The position numbers and the translations under genes were made by a program. From an uncultured Eubacteriales bacterium (GTDB lineage Bacteria > Bacillota > Clostridia > Oscillospirales > Acutalibacteraceae): a stretch of 64,000 nucleotides of DNA. The notes below the pieces were generated by a model that saw nothing but the letters and a program-made list of their open reading frames with translations, did not search any database and had not been told where the DNA came from. Below, in pieces: positions 32,116-41,782 of the stretch; position 1 is the stretch's first letter, and each line of letters opens with the position of its first letter. The stretch lies in contig CAKSOL010000009.1 of the NCBI GenBank assembly GCA_934477125.1, positions 62,001 through 126,000 on the forward strand. Reading direction: 5' to 3'.

Positions 32116-33675
32116 TCAGCCCTCCCAAAGCTCGATAATCTCGTATTCGCCGTAGCTTTCCGGCTCGGCGGGTATAAGTCTTGCCTTGCGCTGATAATAA
32201 AATCCGACAGACTGTATTGAAATAAGCGGCATCATAGCCACAACTGCGACTATTCCGAATGCATCGCTCAAAACGTCCCCTCCGAGGGCTATGCTTGCTC
32301 CCATCATAAACTGGAGCATAAAGGTCGCCGTCATAGGTCCGGAGGCAACGCCGCCGGAGTCAAAGGCTATCGCCGTGTAAATATCCGGAACAAAAAACGA
32401 AAGTATCAGCGATACCGCATAGCCCGGAACAAGGAACCAAAGTATGGATATACCTGTAATAACACGCAGCATAGCAATCATCATCGCGACCGCTATTGCA
32501 ACCGAAAGGCTGAGTTTAATGGTTTTTCCCGGTATTGTTCCCGCGCTGACGTCCTCAACCTGCTTTTCAAGCACCTGCACCGCAGGCTCGGCGGATATTA
32601 TAAACCAGCCGAGTATTCCGGAAATGGGAATAAGAAAATACTTGAACGCGCCGTTTGTCAGCGCCGAGCCGAGCTGAGCGCCAAGGGATGAAAAGCCGAC
32701 GTTCACCCCGGTTAAAAACAAAACCAAGCCTATATATGTATAAACAATTCCGACTAAAATCTTCGCAAAGCTTCTTCTGCTCATACGGAAAACAAATATC
32801 TGAAATACGATGAAAATAACAACAATAAGCATTATAGCTATTGCCATTTCCCTCATATAAACCGGCAAAGCCGAGATAAAAGCCCTGCCGATAAGCGCTG
32901 TGTTTTCATATGAGGCATAGCTTATTTCTGCTGTTCCGCTGCTGTTTTTATAGAAAAAACCGAGCAGCAGAACAGAAAGTATCGGTCCTATTGAGCAAAG
33001 GGAGACAAGACCGAAACTATCCGCTTCGGCGCGGTCGTCGCTTCGGACGTTTGAAACACCGACGCCGAGCGCCAGTATAAACGGAACGGTCATCGGACCG
33101 GTTGTAACTCCGCCGGAATCGAAAGCAATGCTCAGGAATTTTTTATCCGTAAACACAGCAAGTGCAAAAACCGCAGCATAGCAGCCTATAAGCACCCAGC
33201 GCAGATTTATTCCGTAGAGTATTCGCAGCATACATACCGCCATAAAAAGACCTACACCGGCGCCGACGACTATAAGAAGAACCGTGCTGTTAATATGAGG
33301 CACCGTTTCCGCCAGAACCTGAAGGTCCGGCTCCGCTATGGTTATGGCAAATCCGAGAATAAAGGACACGCCTATTATAAGCGGCAGATTTTTCGTTTTG
33401 GTAAGAGCGGTTCCAATTTTGTTTCCGATAGGAGTCATAGATTGCTCCGCACCGAGCGAAAACACTCCCATTCCGACAATTATCATAACAGCGCCTATTA
33501 AAAACGCCAGCAGCAGATTAGGCTGCATCGGAACGGCGAAAAGGCACAGCAGCGACACTATAATTATTATAGGAAGTACCGAAACCGCCGATTCGCGTAT
33601 TTTTTCCGCAAGAGCCGTCTTTGTTTTCTCAAAACCCCGTTTATTTTTTCTGTTTAAGCTGCTGAGTATTCTCAT
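32116..33675 (-). CDS. DUF1538 integral membrane protein
   Basis: 519 residues with about 12 hydrophobic segments arranged as two homologous DUF1538 halves. Each half has the signature FDSGGVTTGPMTVPF (about 187) or FDSGGVASGPMTATF (about 443) and a related SAEPAVQVL/AEPDLQVLAE motif. It is presumed to be a transporter, but its substrate is not established. The stop precedes the PII-like start by 5 bases, and DUF1538 genes are known to sit beside PII-like genes. AAGGGCGG lies before the ATG. Confidence 0.88.
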   Translation of the reverse strand: MRILSSLNRKNKRGFEKTKTALAEKIRESAVSVLPIIIIVSLLCLFAVPMQPNLLLAFLIGAVMIIVGMGVFSLGAEQSMTPIGNKIGTALTKTKNLPLIIGVSFILGFAITIAEPDLQVLAETVPHINSTVLLIVVGAGVGLFMAVCMLRILYGINLRWVLIGCYAAVFALAVFTDKKFLSIAFDSGGVTTGPMTVPFILALGVGVSNVRSDDRAEADSFGLVSLCSIGPILSVLLLGFFYKNSSGTAEISYASYENTALIGRAFISALPVYMREMAIAIMLIVVIFIVFQIFVFRMSRRSFAKILVGIVYTYIGLVLFLTGVNVGFSSLGAQLGSALTNGAFKYFLIPISGILGWFIISAEPAVQVLEKQVEDVSAGTIPGKTIKLSLSVAIAVAMMIAMLRVITGISILWFLVPGYAVSLILSFFVPDIYTAIAFDSGGVASGPMTATFMLQFMMGASIALGGDVLSDAFGIVAVVAMMPLISIQSVGFYYQRKARLIPAEPESYGEYEIIELWEG

Positions 33676-33692
33676 TTTTCGCCGCCCTTATT

Positions 33693-36059
33693 TTAATTTC
33701 TTTCAAGTGATTTGCAGTCCGCTCCGAGAGAGGCCGCAATATTATAAACCGCACCGTGGCAGGTGAAGAACAAAAGCTGTTTATCCTCCGAATAGTTCTT
33801 TAAAAATTTCAGCGCGCGCTCTGTTCTTGCGTCGTCGCACTGAGAAAGCGAATCATCAAGAAAAAGCGGCAGCGGCTCATCCGCCGATATAAGCTTTGCA
33901 GCGGCAAGTCGCATACTGAGGTATGCCTGGTCAACCGTTCCGCTGCTGAGATAATCCGTGCTGCGGGTAATGATTTCATTATCCTGCTCCGCCTCCATTT
34001 CAAGCGAACGCGAGATGCTGACAGCCTTATATTTTCCCCCGGTTATTCCGGAAAAGATTTCTGCCGTTTCCTTTTCGAGAGCAGCCCCGTAGCCCCGGCG
34101 AAGCTCTGAAACGCTTTCATCGAGAACCTCTAAGCTTAGCTGCGCCGCGCAATAATACTCCTCCTGTTCCTCAAGAGTCTTTTCGAGAGAATGAATTTTT
34201 TTGGAGATATATTCCGGATCGTCCGCCGTTTCAAGTATCCGCTTCAGCTCCGCGGCGGCGTCCCTCTGTTCGCCGTTCAGCTCAATAATCAGCTTTCTTA
34301 ATTTTGACAGCTGCTCCTTTACATCGGATATTTCATTATCCGCCAAAGGCTCGCCGTTTGCCGACAGCTTTTCGAGCCGTTGCCGCGCCTCATCATAAGA
34401 TATATTATTAAGCGCCTTTGCAAGCGAATTAAGAACCGCTTTCTGACCGTCAACCCGACGCGCATTTTCGGACAGAATATCCCGCGCGGAAGAAATTTCG
34501 GTAAGGTCATGAGAACTGCAGAATTTCTCGCTGAGCGAAAACAGCTCCGCGGATTGCTCCGAAAATGCCTTATTCAGCTGCTCAAGCTCCTCCGTTTTAA
34601 CAGAGAGATCCGCTTTTCTCTGTTCGAGTACCGCTTCATCGCTGCCCAAAGCGGCGGTTATTATATTAAGCTCGGTTACGCATCGATTTGCTTTATTAAG
34701 CAGCTCGGCGCGTTCGGTTTCCTTTTCAGCCTTTTCGGAGCGGGCGGCTGCGAGAGCCTCTGCCGCCGCAGCTGCCGCTGCACGGTCAGCCGGACGGAGT
34801 ATAAATGCAAGCACAGCAAAAAGCACACCGGCTAAAGCCGCTGCTGTCGCCGGAACAGTAAGCTTAAATACAAAAAGCAGTATCGCTGCCGCCAAGACAG
34901 CCGCCGAAATGCCGAGCAGCGCAGGATTAAAGGCTTTTTTTGCCCTTTGCGCCGATTCGACCCCGGAGCTTGCATTATCTATGGAAGCCTGAGCGCTGTC
35001 TATCTCGGAAAGCAATGAATCAGAGTCCTGCGAAAGCCTGTTAAGACGTTCTTTCAACTCTGCCGCACGCTCGGTATTTTTCTGTCTGTCCTGGTTCCGG
35101 GAAAGCGATATTGTTTCCGACAGTCTTTTAGTCTCGTTTTGCTTATCAGCTCTGCGCTCAGCCGTTGCCGAGCATCTGCTGAGACAGAAATCAACTCTCC
35201 TGATAAAGCTTTCGTCGGCGCGTGTACCGTCGTTCAGGGTGATATCGCCGTACATTTTATCGAGCTGCGCCTTTGCCTCAAGGAAATTTTCAAGCTGGCG
35301 GGCATTCAGGCGGTCGTTTTCGCTGTCCGCTATTCTTTGCAGCCTTTCGCTTTGAGCCGAGGCAGACTTTATTTTTGCGGTATAGTCCTTTATCCTCTCT
35401 GTCAGCTCGGTGCGGCGAATTGCCGCGCTGTCCGCAGCGGAAAGCTGTCTTTTAAGCTCCTCGAGCTCAATAATTCCCTTGTCGTATTTTCCGACGTGTC
35501 TTTGAGTTTTCAGCTCCGAAAGAGCAGCGGTAATTCGGTTTTTTATCAGTTGATATGAGGAATTTTCATTTCCGGTTGCCGCGAGATTTGAAAGGCGCGC
35601 GCCTATTTCGCCGGACGCCTCCTCGTCAAGTGAAAAAGCAGGCTTGCCTATAAACACGCTACGTTCAAAGGCAGAATCGGAAAGTGAGAAAAAGCGTTTG
35701 CCGATATCCGGGGAAACGGTTTCTCCGGAGCCGAGGTCAAGATCCCTCAGGATAACCCTGTCGGTCGAATCGGAGCCGCGGAATTCCCTTTCGAGACACC
35801 AGTGCTTTCCGCCATGCTCAAAATAAACTCTGCCGCCCATTTTTTCTCCGCTCCAGGGCTGATAACGCTTACGCGGATTTTTTTCAAGCTGGCGGGAGCC
35901 TGCGCGGCCGCTGCCGTAGAACATCATTTTCAAAAATGTCATAAGGGTGGTTTTACCGTTTTCATTTTCTCCGAAAATGCAGTTAAAGCCGTCGGAAAGC
36001 TCAAGCGTTTTATCCCGCAGTCCCCCGAACGCGCTTATATATATCTTAGTTATCTTCAC
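33693..36059 (-). CDS. SbcC/YhaN-like AAA ATPase with central coiled coils and membrane hairpin
   Basis: 788 residues. The start is GTG at 36059 behind GGAGG (36069-36073). Walker A is FGENENGKTTLM (about 30). Long coiled coils follow, interrupted at about 375-415 by two hydrophobic segments (LLGISAAVLAAAILLF and AALAGVLFAVLAFIL), a feature of YhaN rather than SbcC. The ABC-type signature LSSGTVDQAYLSMR (about 695) and Walker B LPLFLDDSLSQCDD (about 728) close the head. It partners the nuclease upstream, whose gene it overlaps by 14 bases. The pair probably processes DNA ends. Confidence 0.88.
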   Translation of the reverse strand: MKITKIYISAFGGLRDKTLELSDGFNCIFGENENGKTTLMTFLKMMFYGSGRAGSRQLEKNPRKRYQPWSGEKMGGRVYFEHGGKHWCLEREFRGSDSTDRVILRDLDLGSGETVSPDIGKRFFSLSDSAFERSVFIGKPAFSLDEEASGEIGARLSNLAATGNENSSYQLIKNRITAALSELKTQRHVGKYDKGIIELEELKRQLSAADSAAIRRTELTERIKDYTAKIKSASAQSERLQRIADSENDRLNARQLENFLEAKAQLDKMYGDITLNDGTRADESFIRRVDFCLSRCSATAERRADKQNETKRLSETISLSRNQDRQKNTERAAELKERLNRLSQDSDSLLSEIDSAQASIDNASSGVESAQRAKKAFNPALLGISAAVLAAAILLFVFKLTVPATAAALAGVLFAVLAFILRPADRAAAAAAAEALAAARSEKAEKETERAELLNKANRCVTELNIITAALGSDEAVLEQRKADLSVKTEELEQLNKAFSEQSAELFSLSEKFCSSHDLTEISSARDILSENARRVDGQKAVLNSLAKALNNISYDEARQRLEKLSANGEPLADNEISDVKEQLSKLRKLIIELNGEQRDAAAELKRILETADDPEYISKKIHSLEKTLEEQEEYYCAAQLSLEVLDESVSELRRGYGAALEKETAEIFSGITGGKYKAVSISRSLEMEAEQDNEIITRSTDYLSSGTVDQAYLSMRLAAAKLISADEPLPLFLDDSLSQCDDARTERALKFLKNYSEDKQLLFFTCHGAVYNIAASLGADCKSLERN

Positions 36060-37167
36060 GGTAATTAACCTCCGAATTGAAAGCGCGCAGTCCGATATCA
36101 AGCGCCGCCATTATCCTGCGACGCCCGTCGGCGTCCGCCTCGGCTGCCCTTTCGAGCATTTTTCTCGTAAAAATCCCCATAAGGTCATTATTCTGCGCTA
36201 TCGCGGATAAATCGGCGCGGACGGTCGTTTTATCTCTTACCTTTGCAAAATACACCTCTCCGGAAAGTCTTTCCGAAAGCTCGGCGGTATTAACCGAAAA
36301 GTCCTCCGGCAGCGCGCCGGTCAGTATTATCTTATAAAGATTATTGCGGTATTCTTCTCCGAAGCGTTCTTTAAGCGCACCGCTTACCGCCGGCAGCAGC
36401 TGCGCCTGGGTTTCGCAGTCGGAAACATCGACTTTAACAGTTTCAATTCTTCTTTTGCATACCGGGACAAATTCAAGCGAGCAGCCCTGCTCATTCAGCG
36501 TTCCTATATAAACTCCCTTTTCCCCTGTTTCGTCAAAGCCCTGACCCTCAGGGCAGCCGGGATAGGCAAAAACGGTTTTCCCAGATTTTAAAGCGCCGCT
36601 TGCCGCGTGAATATGACCGAGAGCGAGATAATCCATACCGCATTTTTCGATAAAGCCTGAGGTTATCGGATTATAATTTTGCGAACCGTTCAAATCGCCG
36701 TGAAGCAGGAGCAGATTATATTTTTCCGGCGCGGGCGGCAGAGGAAAACGTTCCTCTCCGGCAAGATACGGACCTGTAAAGGAGCGACCGAATATCCTGA
36801 CCGGAAGTCCCGGAATTTCGACCGAGCAATCCTCCTCGCCCAAAACGCAGAGGTTATCCGGAGCATTCCGCCTGAACGGAGAGTCGGCAGAAAGCGGGTC
36901 GTGGTTTCCCGCAACTGCCACAACCGGTACGGCGGAGGCTTTTATCGCTCCGAAAACCGCGTCCGCCAAGGCTTCCTCAACGCGGTTTGAATCAAAAAGA
37001 TCACCCGCAATAAGCACAAAGTCAACCCTTCTGTCAGCGGCAAGCTTCATAATTCTTTCAAATGTCATAAGCGTTTCCGCCCGTCTGCCGGTGGCTTTTT
37101 CTCCGAGAAAACCGGCGGCAGCTCCTATATGAACGTCGGCGCAGTGCAAAAAGGTAACGGTTTGCAT
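36046..37167 (-). CDS. SbcD/Mre11-family metallophosphoesterase nuclease
   Basis: 374 residues from the ATG at 37167. The calcineurin-like phosphoesterase motifs are FLHCADVHIGA (about 6), IAGDLFDSNRV (about 47), AGNHDPLS (about 83) and LLLHGDLNG with LALGHIHAASG (about 150-180). A C-terminal capping region follows. It is likely the two-metal exonuclease/endonuclease subunit for the adjacent ATPase (YhaO with YhaN, or SbcD with SbcC). A longer reading from 37314 would overlap the dockerin gene and has no ribosome site. Confidence 0.88.
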   Translation of the reverse strand: MQTVTFLHCADVHIGAAAGFLGEKATGRRAETLMTFERIMKLAADRRVDFVLIAGDLFDSNRVEEALADAVFGAIKASAVPVVAVAGNHDPLSADSPFRRNAPDNLCVLGEEDCSVEIPGLPVRIFGRSFTGPYLAGEERFPLPPAPEKYNLLLLHGDLNGSQNYNPITSGFIEKCGMDYLALGHIHAASGALKSGKTVFAYPGCPEGQGFDETGEKGVYIGTLNEQGCSLEFVPVCKRRIETVKVDVSDCETQAQLLPAVSGALKERFGEEYRNNLYKIILTGALPEDFSVNTAELSERLSGEVYFAKVRDKTTVRADLSAIAQNNDLMGIFTRKMLERAAEADADGRRRIMAALDIGLRAFNSEVNYREDN

Positions 37168-37217
37168 AAAAAGGCTCTCTTTCCTCTCCGGGTCAGCACC
37201 CGATATTGTGATAAATA

Positions 37218-38750
37218 TTATTTTTCTGCGTTTATAAGCATATAGCGCAGCCACGCAAGATCCTCGGCGTTGACCTCGCCGCTGCCGTTTGTATCGGCGG
37301 CAAATTCGGCACATTCCGCCGAGGCGGTACCGGCTATAATTTTCTTTGTACGCACAAGGTCGAGTATATCTATTTTTCCGTCCGCATTGGCGTCTCCGCA
37401 GCTTACAAACCGGGAAACAGCCGCTATCTTGCCCTTTTTAAGTGATATCGAAACCGCCTCGCGGCTGTCCTCTTCCTCAAAATGTCCGAAAATACATTCA
37501 TAGGAGGTGTTGCCGTCGCCGTGGTCTCTCTCCTTGTACAGCTTTAATACGAAATCATCGCCACGACCTCCGCCGTTGATTTCCAAGCAGCCGCTTTCGG
37601 AGTTATAATACTGCGAAAGCTTAGCGTCGCCCTTGGAAAGGTCAACATCGAAAATATCGGAAATTGCGGTATTAACATCGTCAAGTTCTGCCGAAATTGT
37701 ATATGCATCGCTTTGATTATAGTAAAAACGGTTTTGACTGCGAAGGAAGTCTATAATCATATTGATATTCCACTTGTTTATTGTGCCGTTAAACGCCAAA
37801 CCGTAAAGGTGACGGAAATATGCGAAGCCTGTTGATAAATTCACTTTATCCTTTTCAGCAATGCTTGAATCAGCAAACATTGCCCAACCGCAGAATATCA
37901 TTTCCAACTGCGAAATGGCAGAATTCTCATATATTTTTTCAATTACTATCGGGAAAATTCCATTATTAAATTTAATAGATCCGCTTTTATTTGCCGTCAG
38001 TTTTCCATCTTCGGTTTTATAAGGCGACGTTTCATTTCCGTAAACATCTGTTACAGTGATTTCCGTTTCCGTATTGTCGGAATATGTGACGCTTATAACA
38101 GCTCCGCTGCCATATACATCATCCGGCTGCTTTTTTAATTGTACATTGCTGACAGTAATTTCGTTGCCGTCGCTGTCGGTCTTGACATTATAGTTTACCG
38201 TGTAAACAGGCGCGCCGTCATATTGATAAACACGTATCGTTCTGCTGTCATCATATATTTTCAAATTAAATTCTATGGTGTCATTATTATCATTTATATT
38301 TTTACAGTACAGCCTTCCGCAGGCATAATAATCATATTTCCCATCGTTATATTCGGAATCATAGTCGGTATAATAGTCGGCAGAATATACGATGTATTTT
38401 TTGGCAGCATAGCTATCCGATGTTGAGCTTAACTCAATAACCGCGTTTTCAAAATCAGGCAGCTCATAAGGCAGATATTCGCTCTTTTTATCGGCAAGCG
38501 TAACATTCAGCTTATCATACGGACCGGGTTTTACTATTACAGTCAAGCCTATATAATAATTACCAATTATAAGATTAGCGCTATATTGACCTCCGCCTCG
38601 CCAATTCGGCATATCATAAGCATCTGCTGTTATTTCAACATTATAGTTATAACGGCATTCCGACGCATAATCACGCAGAGAAATCACTTTTTCCTCACCG
38701 GAGCTTTTATACTTAACCTTAACCTTTACCAGTTCTAATACATATTTCTG
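37218..38750 (-). pseudogene. C-terminal part of a frameshifted LRR-dockerin protein (beta repeats plus dockerin)
   Basis: About 490 residues are open from a GTG at 38687, but the same frame is open back to about 38750 without a start. The extra residues (KYVLELVKVKVKYKSSGEE...) continue the fold of the gene upstream. The C terminus is a type I dockerin with two calcium-loop repeats, GDANADGKIDILDLVRTKK and ADTNGSGEVNAEDLAWLRYM. There is no signal peptide of its own, so it is secreted only if joined to the LRR gene. Dockerins bind cohesins on scaffoldins or on other surface proteins. I call it the 3' part of one gene broken by a 1-base frameshift. A programmed shift or a sequencing error is possible. 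Confidence 0.75.
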
Positions 38751-39958
38751 TTATTATCATAATCGTAATATCCGCCCATATGGTCGGTAACTTCAATATC
38801 GGTTATAACCTCCCAGCTTTCAAACGGATTTTCAACAACATTAACCGGTACTTCGCAGGTCAAACCGAAAGCCGAGACATAAAAGCTGTGAGAGCCTATG
38901 CCCCAGGTATTGTAATTCTGATCCGACTCCGCCTCAAGATAAATTCCGTATTTTTCCTGAAATTCATATACGCTGTCAAAGTATTCCGCAGAACCGTCCG
39001 CAAAGGTTAAGTTAAGAGAAAGAATCGTCAGATAATATCTATCATTACTTTCAATATATGTATTTTTAACAGGATAAACATCCAGTCTTACTATGCGGTT
39101 ATTCATTTCCTTTACATTGTTGCCTTCCTCAAGCAGCGATGAATTTGAAGGAGTATAAATCGTGACACTGTAATTATCGAAAATATCGGTACGGCTGACA
39201 TTTTTTAATGCCGGTATATAAATACCTCTTAGGCTGTTACAGCATGAAAACGCTTCCTCGCCGATTTTTGTAACGCTGTCCGGGATACTGACCCCTCTGA
39301 GCCCCCAACATTCCTTGAACGCCGATTTCCCGATTTCGGTAACGGAATCCGGAAGATTTACCTGCATTAAATTTCTTATTTCCAAAAAGGCATAGTCTCC
39401 TATTTTTTCAGTTCCCTCAGGCACATCGTAAATCGCAGTTTTAGAACCCGCCGGATAAATAAGCAGGGTTTTGCCGTCCTTAGAAAATATCACTCCGTTA
39501 CTCGACATATAATTCTTGTTTTCGGGGTCTACGTTGTAAGACATTATGCCGCCGTTGGCAAATGCCCTTGAATCAATATCCGTTACGCTTGCGGGTATGA
39601 CAATCTCGCCGTATTCGTTTATGTATCTGAAAGCATTTCGTGCAATTCTTGTAACCGGATAATACTGTTTTTGCTCAACTGAATTATTCCAAACCGAAAC
39701 CGAAATCTCGCTCGGAATTGCAACAACTATATGCGATTTATCTTCGCTTGCATCGTCCTCTTGCGAAAGCTGAGCATATCCCCCGGTGATTTCCGCCTCT
39801 GTTTTTTGAGTTGATTTGTTATAAAACAAATTATAGTTGACATTTAATTCATAATAATGCTTTGCATCTGTTTCCTCAGCGCATACCGGCAATCCGGCAA
39901 AAGCCGTTATAAGGCAAAGTAAAATTATTCCTGCGCGCAAAAATACATTCTTTTTCAT
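38735..39958 (-). pseudogene. N-terminal part of the same gene: secreted BspA-type leucine-rich-repeat protein
   Basis: 407 residues from the ATG at 39958 (AAAGGA upstream). A signal peptide (MKKNVFLRAGIILLC to about residue 27) is followed by about six BspA-type LRR_5 repeats with the pattern (I/V)PDSVTxIGxxAFxxC between about 95 and 250. A beta domain follows, about 285-370 (YYLTILSLNLTFADGSAEYF...). The frame then stops at 38735 inside a second copy of that beta domain, whose remainder is in the other frame. Together with 37218-38750 it would give a protein of about 900 residues: signal, LRR, beta repeats, dockerin. Confidence 0.8.
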
Positions 39959-40038
39959 AAAAAAATCCTTTCCGCATTTTCTATCTATATAAATATAACA
40001 TAAATTGATAATATTGGCAAGTAAAAAGCACAAAATCA

Positions 40039-40067
40039 TTGCATTTTATGAATAAAACGGATATAAT
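40039..40067 (+). promoter_or_regulatory. Sigma-A promoter of coaX
   Basis: TTGCAT (40039-40044) and TATAAT (40062-40067), 17-base spacer, 29 bases before the coaX start. Confidence 0.6.
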
Positions 40068-40096
40068 GAACGCAGATAATATTAAGGAGGCTGCCT

Positions 40097-40861
40097 ATGC
40101 TTCTCGCAATCGATATAGGAAACACAAATATTACCGTCGGCGCGTTTGATGATTCGGTGCTTCAATTCACCGCACGCCTTTCAACCGACGAGCGTTTTAC
40201 CGCCGACCAGTATGCTGTTCAGCTGAAAAGCATTATGGAGCTTTACGGTCAGGATATTTCCTGCGTTGAGGACTGTATTGTTTGCTCCGTTGCTCCGCAG
40301 GTAGGCTCCGCCGTCTGCACCGCCGTAACCCGGCTCTGCGATGTAACGCCGCTGCAAATCGGTCCGGGAATAAAAACCGGTCTTAATATCAAAATAGATA
40401 ATCCGGCGCAGCTCGGAGCCGACCTTGTTGCGGGAGCGGTAGGCGCTATTTCGGAATACACCCTGCCCTGCATAGTTATCGATATGGGAACAGCCACCAC
40501 ACTCAGCGTTATAGATAAAAACGGCGTATTTTTAGGCGGCAGCATTGCCGCAGGCGTCCGCCTTACCCTTAAAGCTCTCTCGGATAACACGGCTCAACTT
40601 CCGGCAATAAGCATTGACGCTCCGCATTCGGTTATAGGCACAAACACGGTTGACAGTATGAGAGCAGGTCTTGTTTACGGCGCCGCCGCTATGCTGGATG
40701 GACTTATCGACCGGATTGAGGACGAAATGGGCGAATGTGCAACGGTAGTCGCGACGGGCGGACTTTCAAAAAACATTATAGCCCATTGCCGCCGCCGCAT
40801 TATTTACAACGAAAATCTTCTGCTGGACGGGCTGCGCGAAATATACGAAAAGAACTGCTGA
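40097..40861 (+). CDS. coaX: Type III pantothenate kinase
   Basis: 254 residues, the family norm. CoaX phosphorylates pantothenate in the first step of CoA synthesis and is not inhibited by CoA. Motifs: LLAIDIGNTNITVGAF (phosphate 1), GADLVAGAVGA, IDMGTATTLSVID (phosphate 2) and GGSIAAGVRL. AAGGAGG precedes the ATG. The next gene, an ECF S component, starts 110 bases later and may import pantothenate. Confidence 0.95.
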   Translation: MLLAIDIGNTNITVGAFDDSVLQFTARLSTDERFTADQYAVQLKSIMELYGQDISCVEDCIVCSVAPQVGSAVCTAVTRLCDVTPLQIGPGIKTGLNIKIDNPAQLGADLVAGAVGAISEYTLPCIVIDMGTATTLSVIDKNGVFLGGSIAAGVRLTLKALSDNTAQLPAISIDAPHSVIGTNTVDSMRAGLVYGAAAMLDGLIDRIEDEMGECATVVATGGLSKNIIAHCRRRIIYNENLLLDGLREIYEKNC

Positions 40862-40971
40862 AAACTCAGTTATTTCCTGAGTCTAAATCAATATTTAACG
40901 GCAAATCCCGCTTTGCGGATTGCAAATATAATGAACTGTACCCGTACAGGGACAGTATCGGAGGTAATTTT

Positions 40972-41559
40972 ATGAAAACAGGTCAAAGTAAATCCGCAAC
41001 ACCGGCGCTTCTCGGTATGTTTGCGGCAATAGTGGTTGTTTTACAGCTGCTGAGCTACACGGTTAAGATAGGAAATTTCAGCCTGTCGCTCGTTCTGATA
41101 CCCATTGTATTGAGCGGAATTATGTTCGGTTCGGGGTTCGGAGCGATTATAGGCGGAGTTTTCGGATTGGTAACCTTTATTGCATCTGCCGCGGGAATGG
41201 ATCAGGGAGGAAACATTCTGTTTGCCGCAAGTCCCTGGCTTACTGCGATTATTTGTCTCGTTAAGGGTTCTGCCGCCGGAGCTGCTGCCGGGCTTTTCAA
41301 GCCGCTCAGCGAAAAAAAGCCGACAGCCGCCGTTATTCTTGCGGCTATTGCCGTTCCGGTTGTCAACACTGGGCTTTTCATACTCGGTATGTCCGCCTTT
41401 TTCGGCGATATACTTACCGAATGGGCAGGCGGCGCTCCGATAGTATCGTATATAATAGTCGGTCTTACCGGAATAAATTTTCTTATCGAGCTTGTCATAA
41501 ATATGATTATGTCGCCGGTAATTATGCGGCTCATACCCTCAATTAAGCGGCTTTTCTGA
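40972..41559 (+). CDS. ECF-transporter S component, possibly for pantothenate
   Basis: 195 residues with six hydrophobic segments. The start ATPALLGMFAAIVVVLQLLS is typical of S components, which bind a vitamin and dock on a shared EcfAAT module. ATG at 40972 behind CGGAGG. It directly follows coaX, which makes pantothenate the likely substrate (PanT-like); this rests on context only. Small dyads lie in the 110-base gap, without a recognised riboswitch. Confidence 0.8.
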   Translation: MKTGQSKSATPALLGMFAAIVVVLQLLSYTVKIGNFSLSLVLIPIVLSGIMFGSGFGAIIGGVFGLVTFIASAAGMDQGGNILFAASPWLTAIICLVKGSAAGAAAGLFKPLSEKKPTAAVILAAIAVPVVNTGLFILGMSAFFGDILTEWAGGAPIVSYIIVGLTGINFLIELVINMIMSPVIMRLIPSIKRLF

Positions 41560-41579
41560 TATTATTTGATACGAAATCA

Positions 41580-41614
41580 ACAAAAGACGACAAATGCCGT
41601 CTTTTGTTTTTTCA
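41580..41614 (+). terminator. Rho-independent terminator after the ECF S gene
   Basis: CAAAAGACG...CGTCTTTTG followed by a T run (TTTTTTC). It ends the coaX transcript before the ppdK promoter. Confidence 0.8.
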
Positions 41615-41649
41615 CTTTTCGCGCAAAATGTAATTTTTTAAAAAAATGC

Positions 41650-41782
41650 TTTATTTTTCCGCATAAGTTTGGTATAATAAATGAGATACTCGGAGTTATT
41701 ATGCTTTGCTCCGGTGTAAACAGTCAAATTATGAGGACAGGCTCGCCTGCTCATAAAATTTATTAGGAGGTTGATTCTTACA
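41650..41782 (+). promoter_or_regulatory. ppdK promoter and structured leader
   Basis: The -10 element is TATAAT (41673-41678) with a weak -35 (TTTATT, 41650-41655). The leader of about 100 bases holds a strong hairpin: ATGAG-GACAGGC TC GCCTG-CTCAT at about 41731-41755, 8 bases before the TAGGAGG ribosome site (41764-41770). A second, weaker dyad (CGGAG/CTCCG) is upstream. The structure could modulate translation or mRNA stability. No known riboswitch class was recognised. Confidence 0.55.

Noticed and set aside
40862..40971. Riboswitch between coaX and the ECF S gene
   Set aside because: There are short dyads but no arrangement matching a known vitamin riboswitch, and the gap is small.
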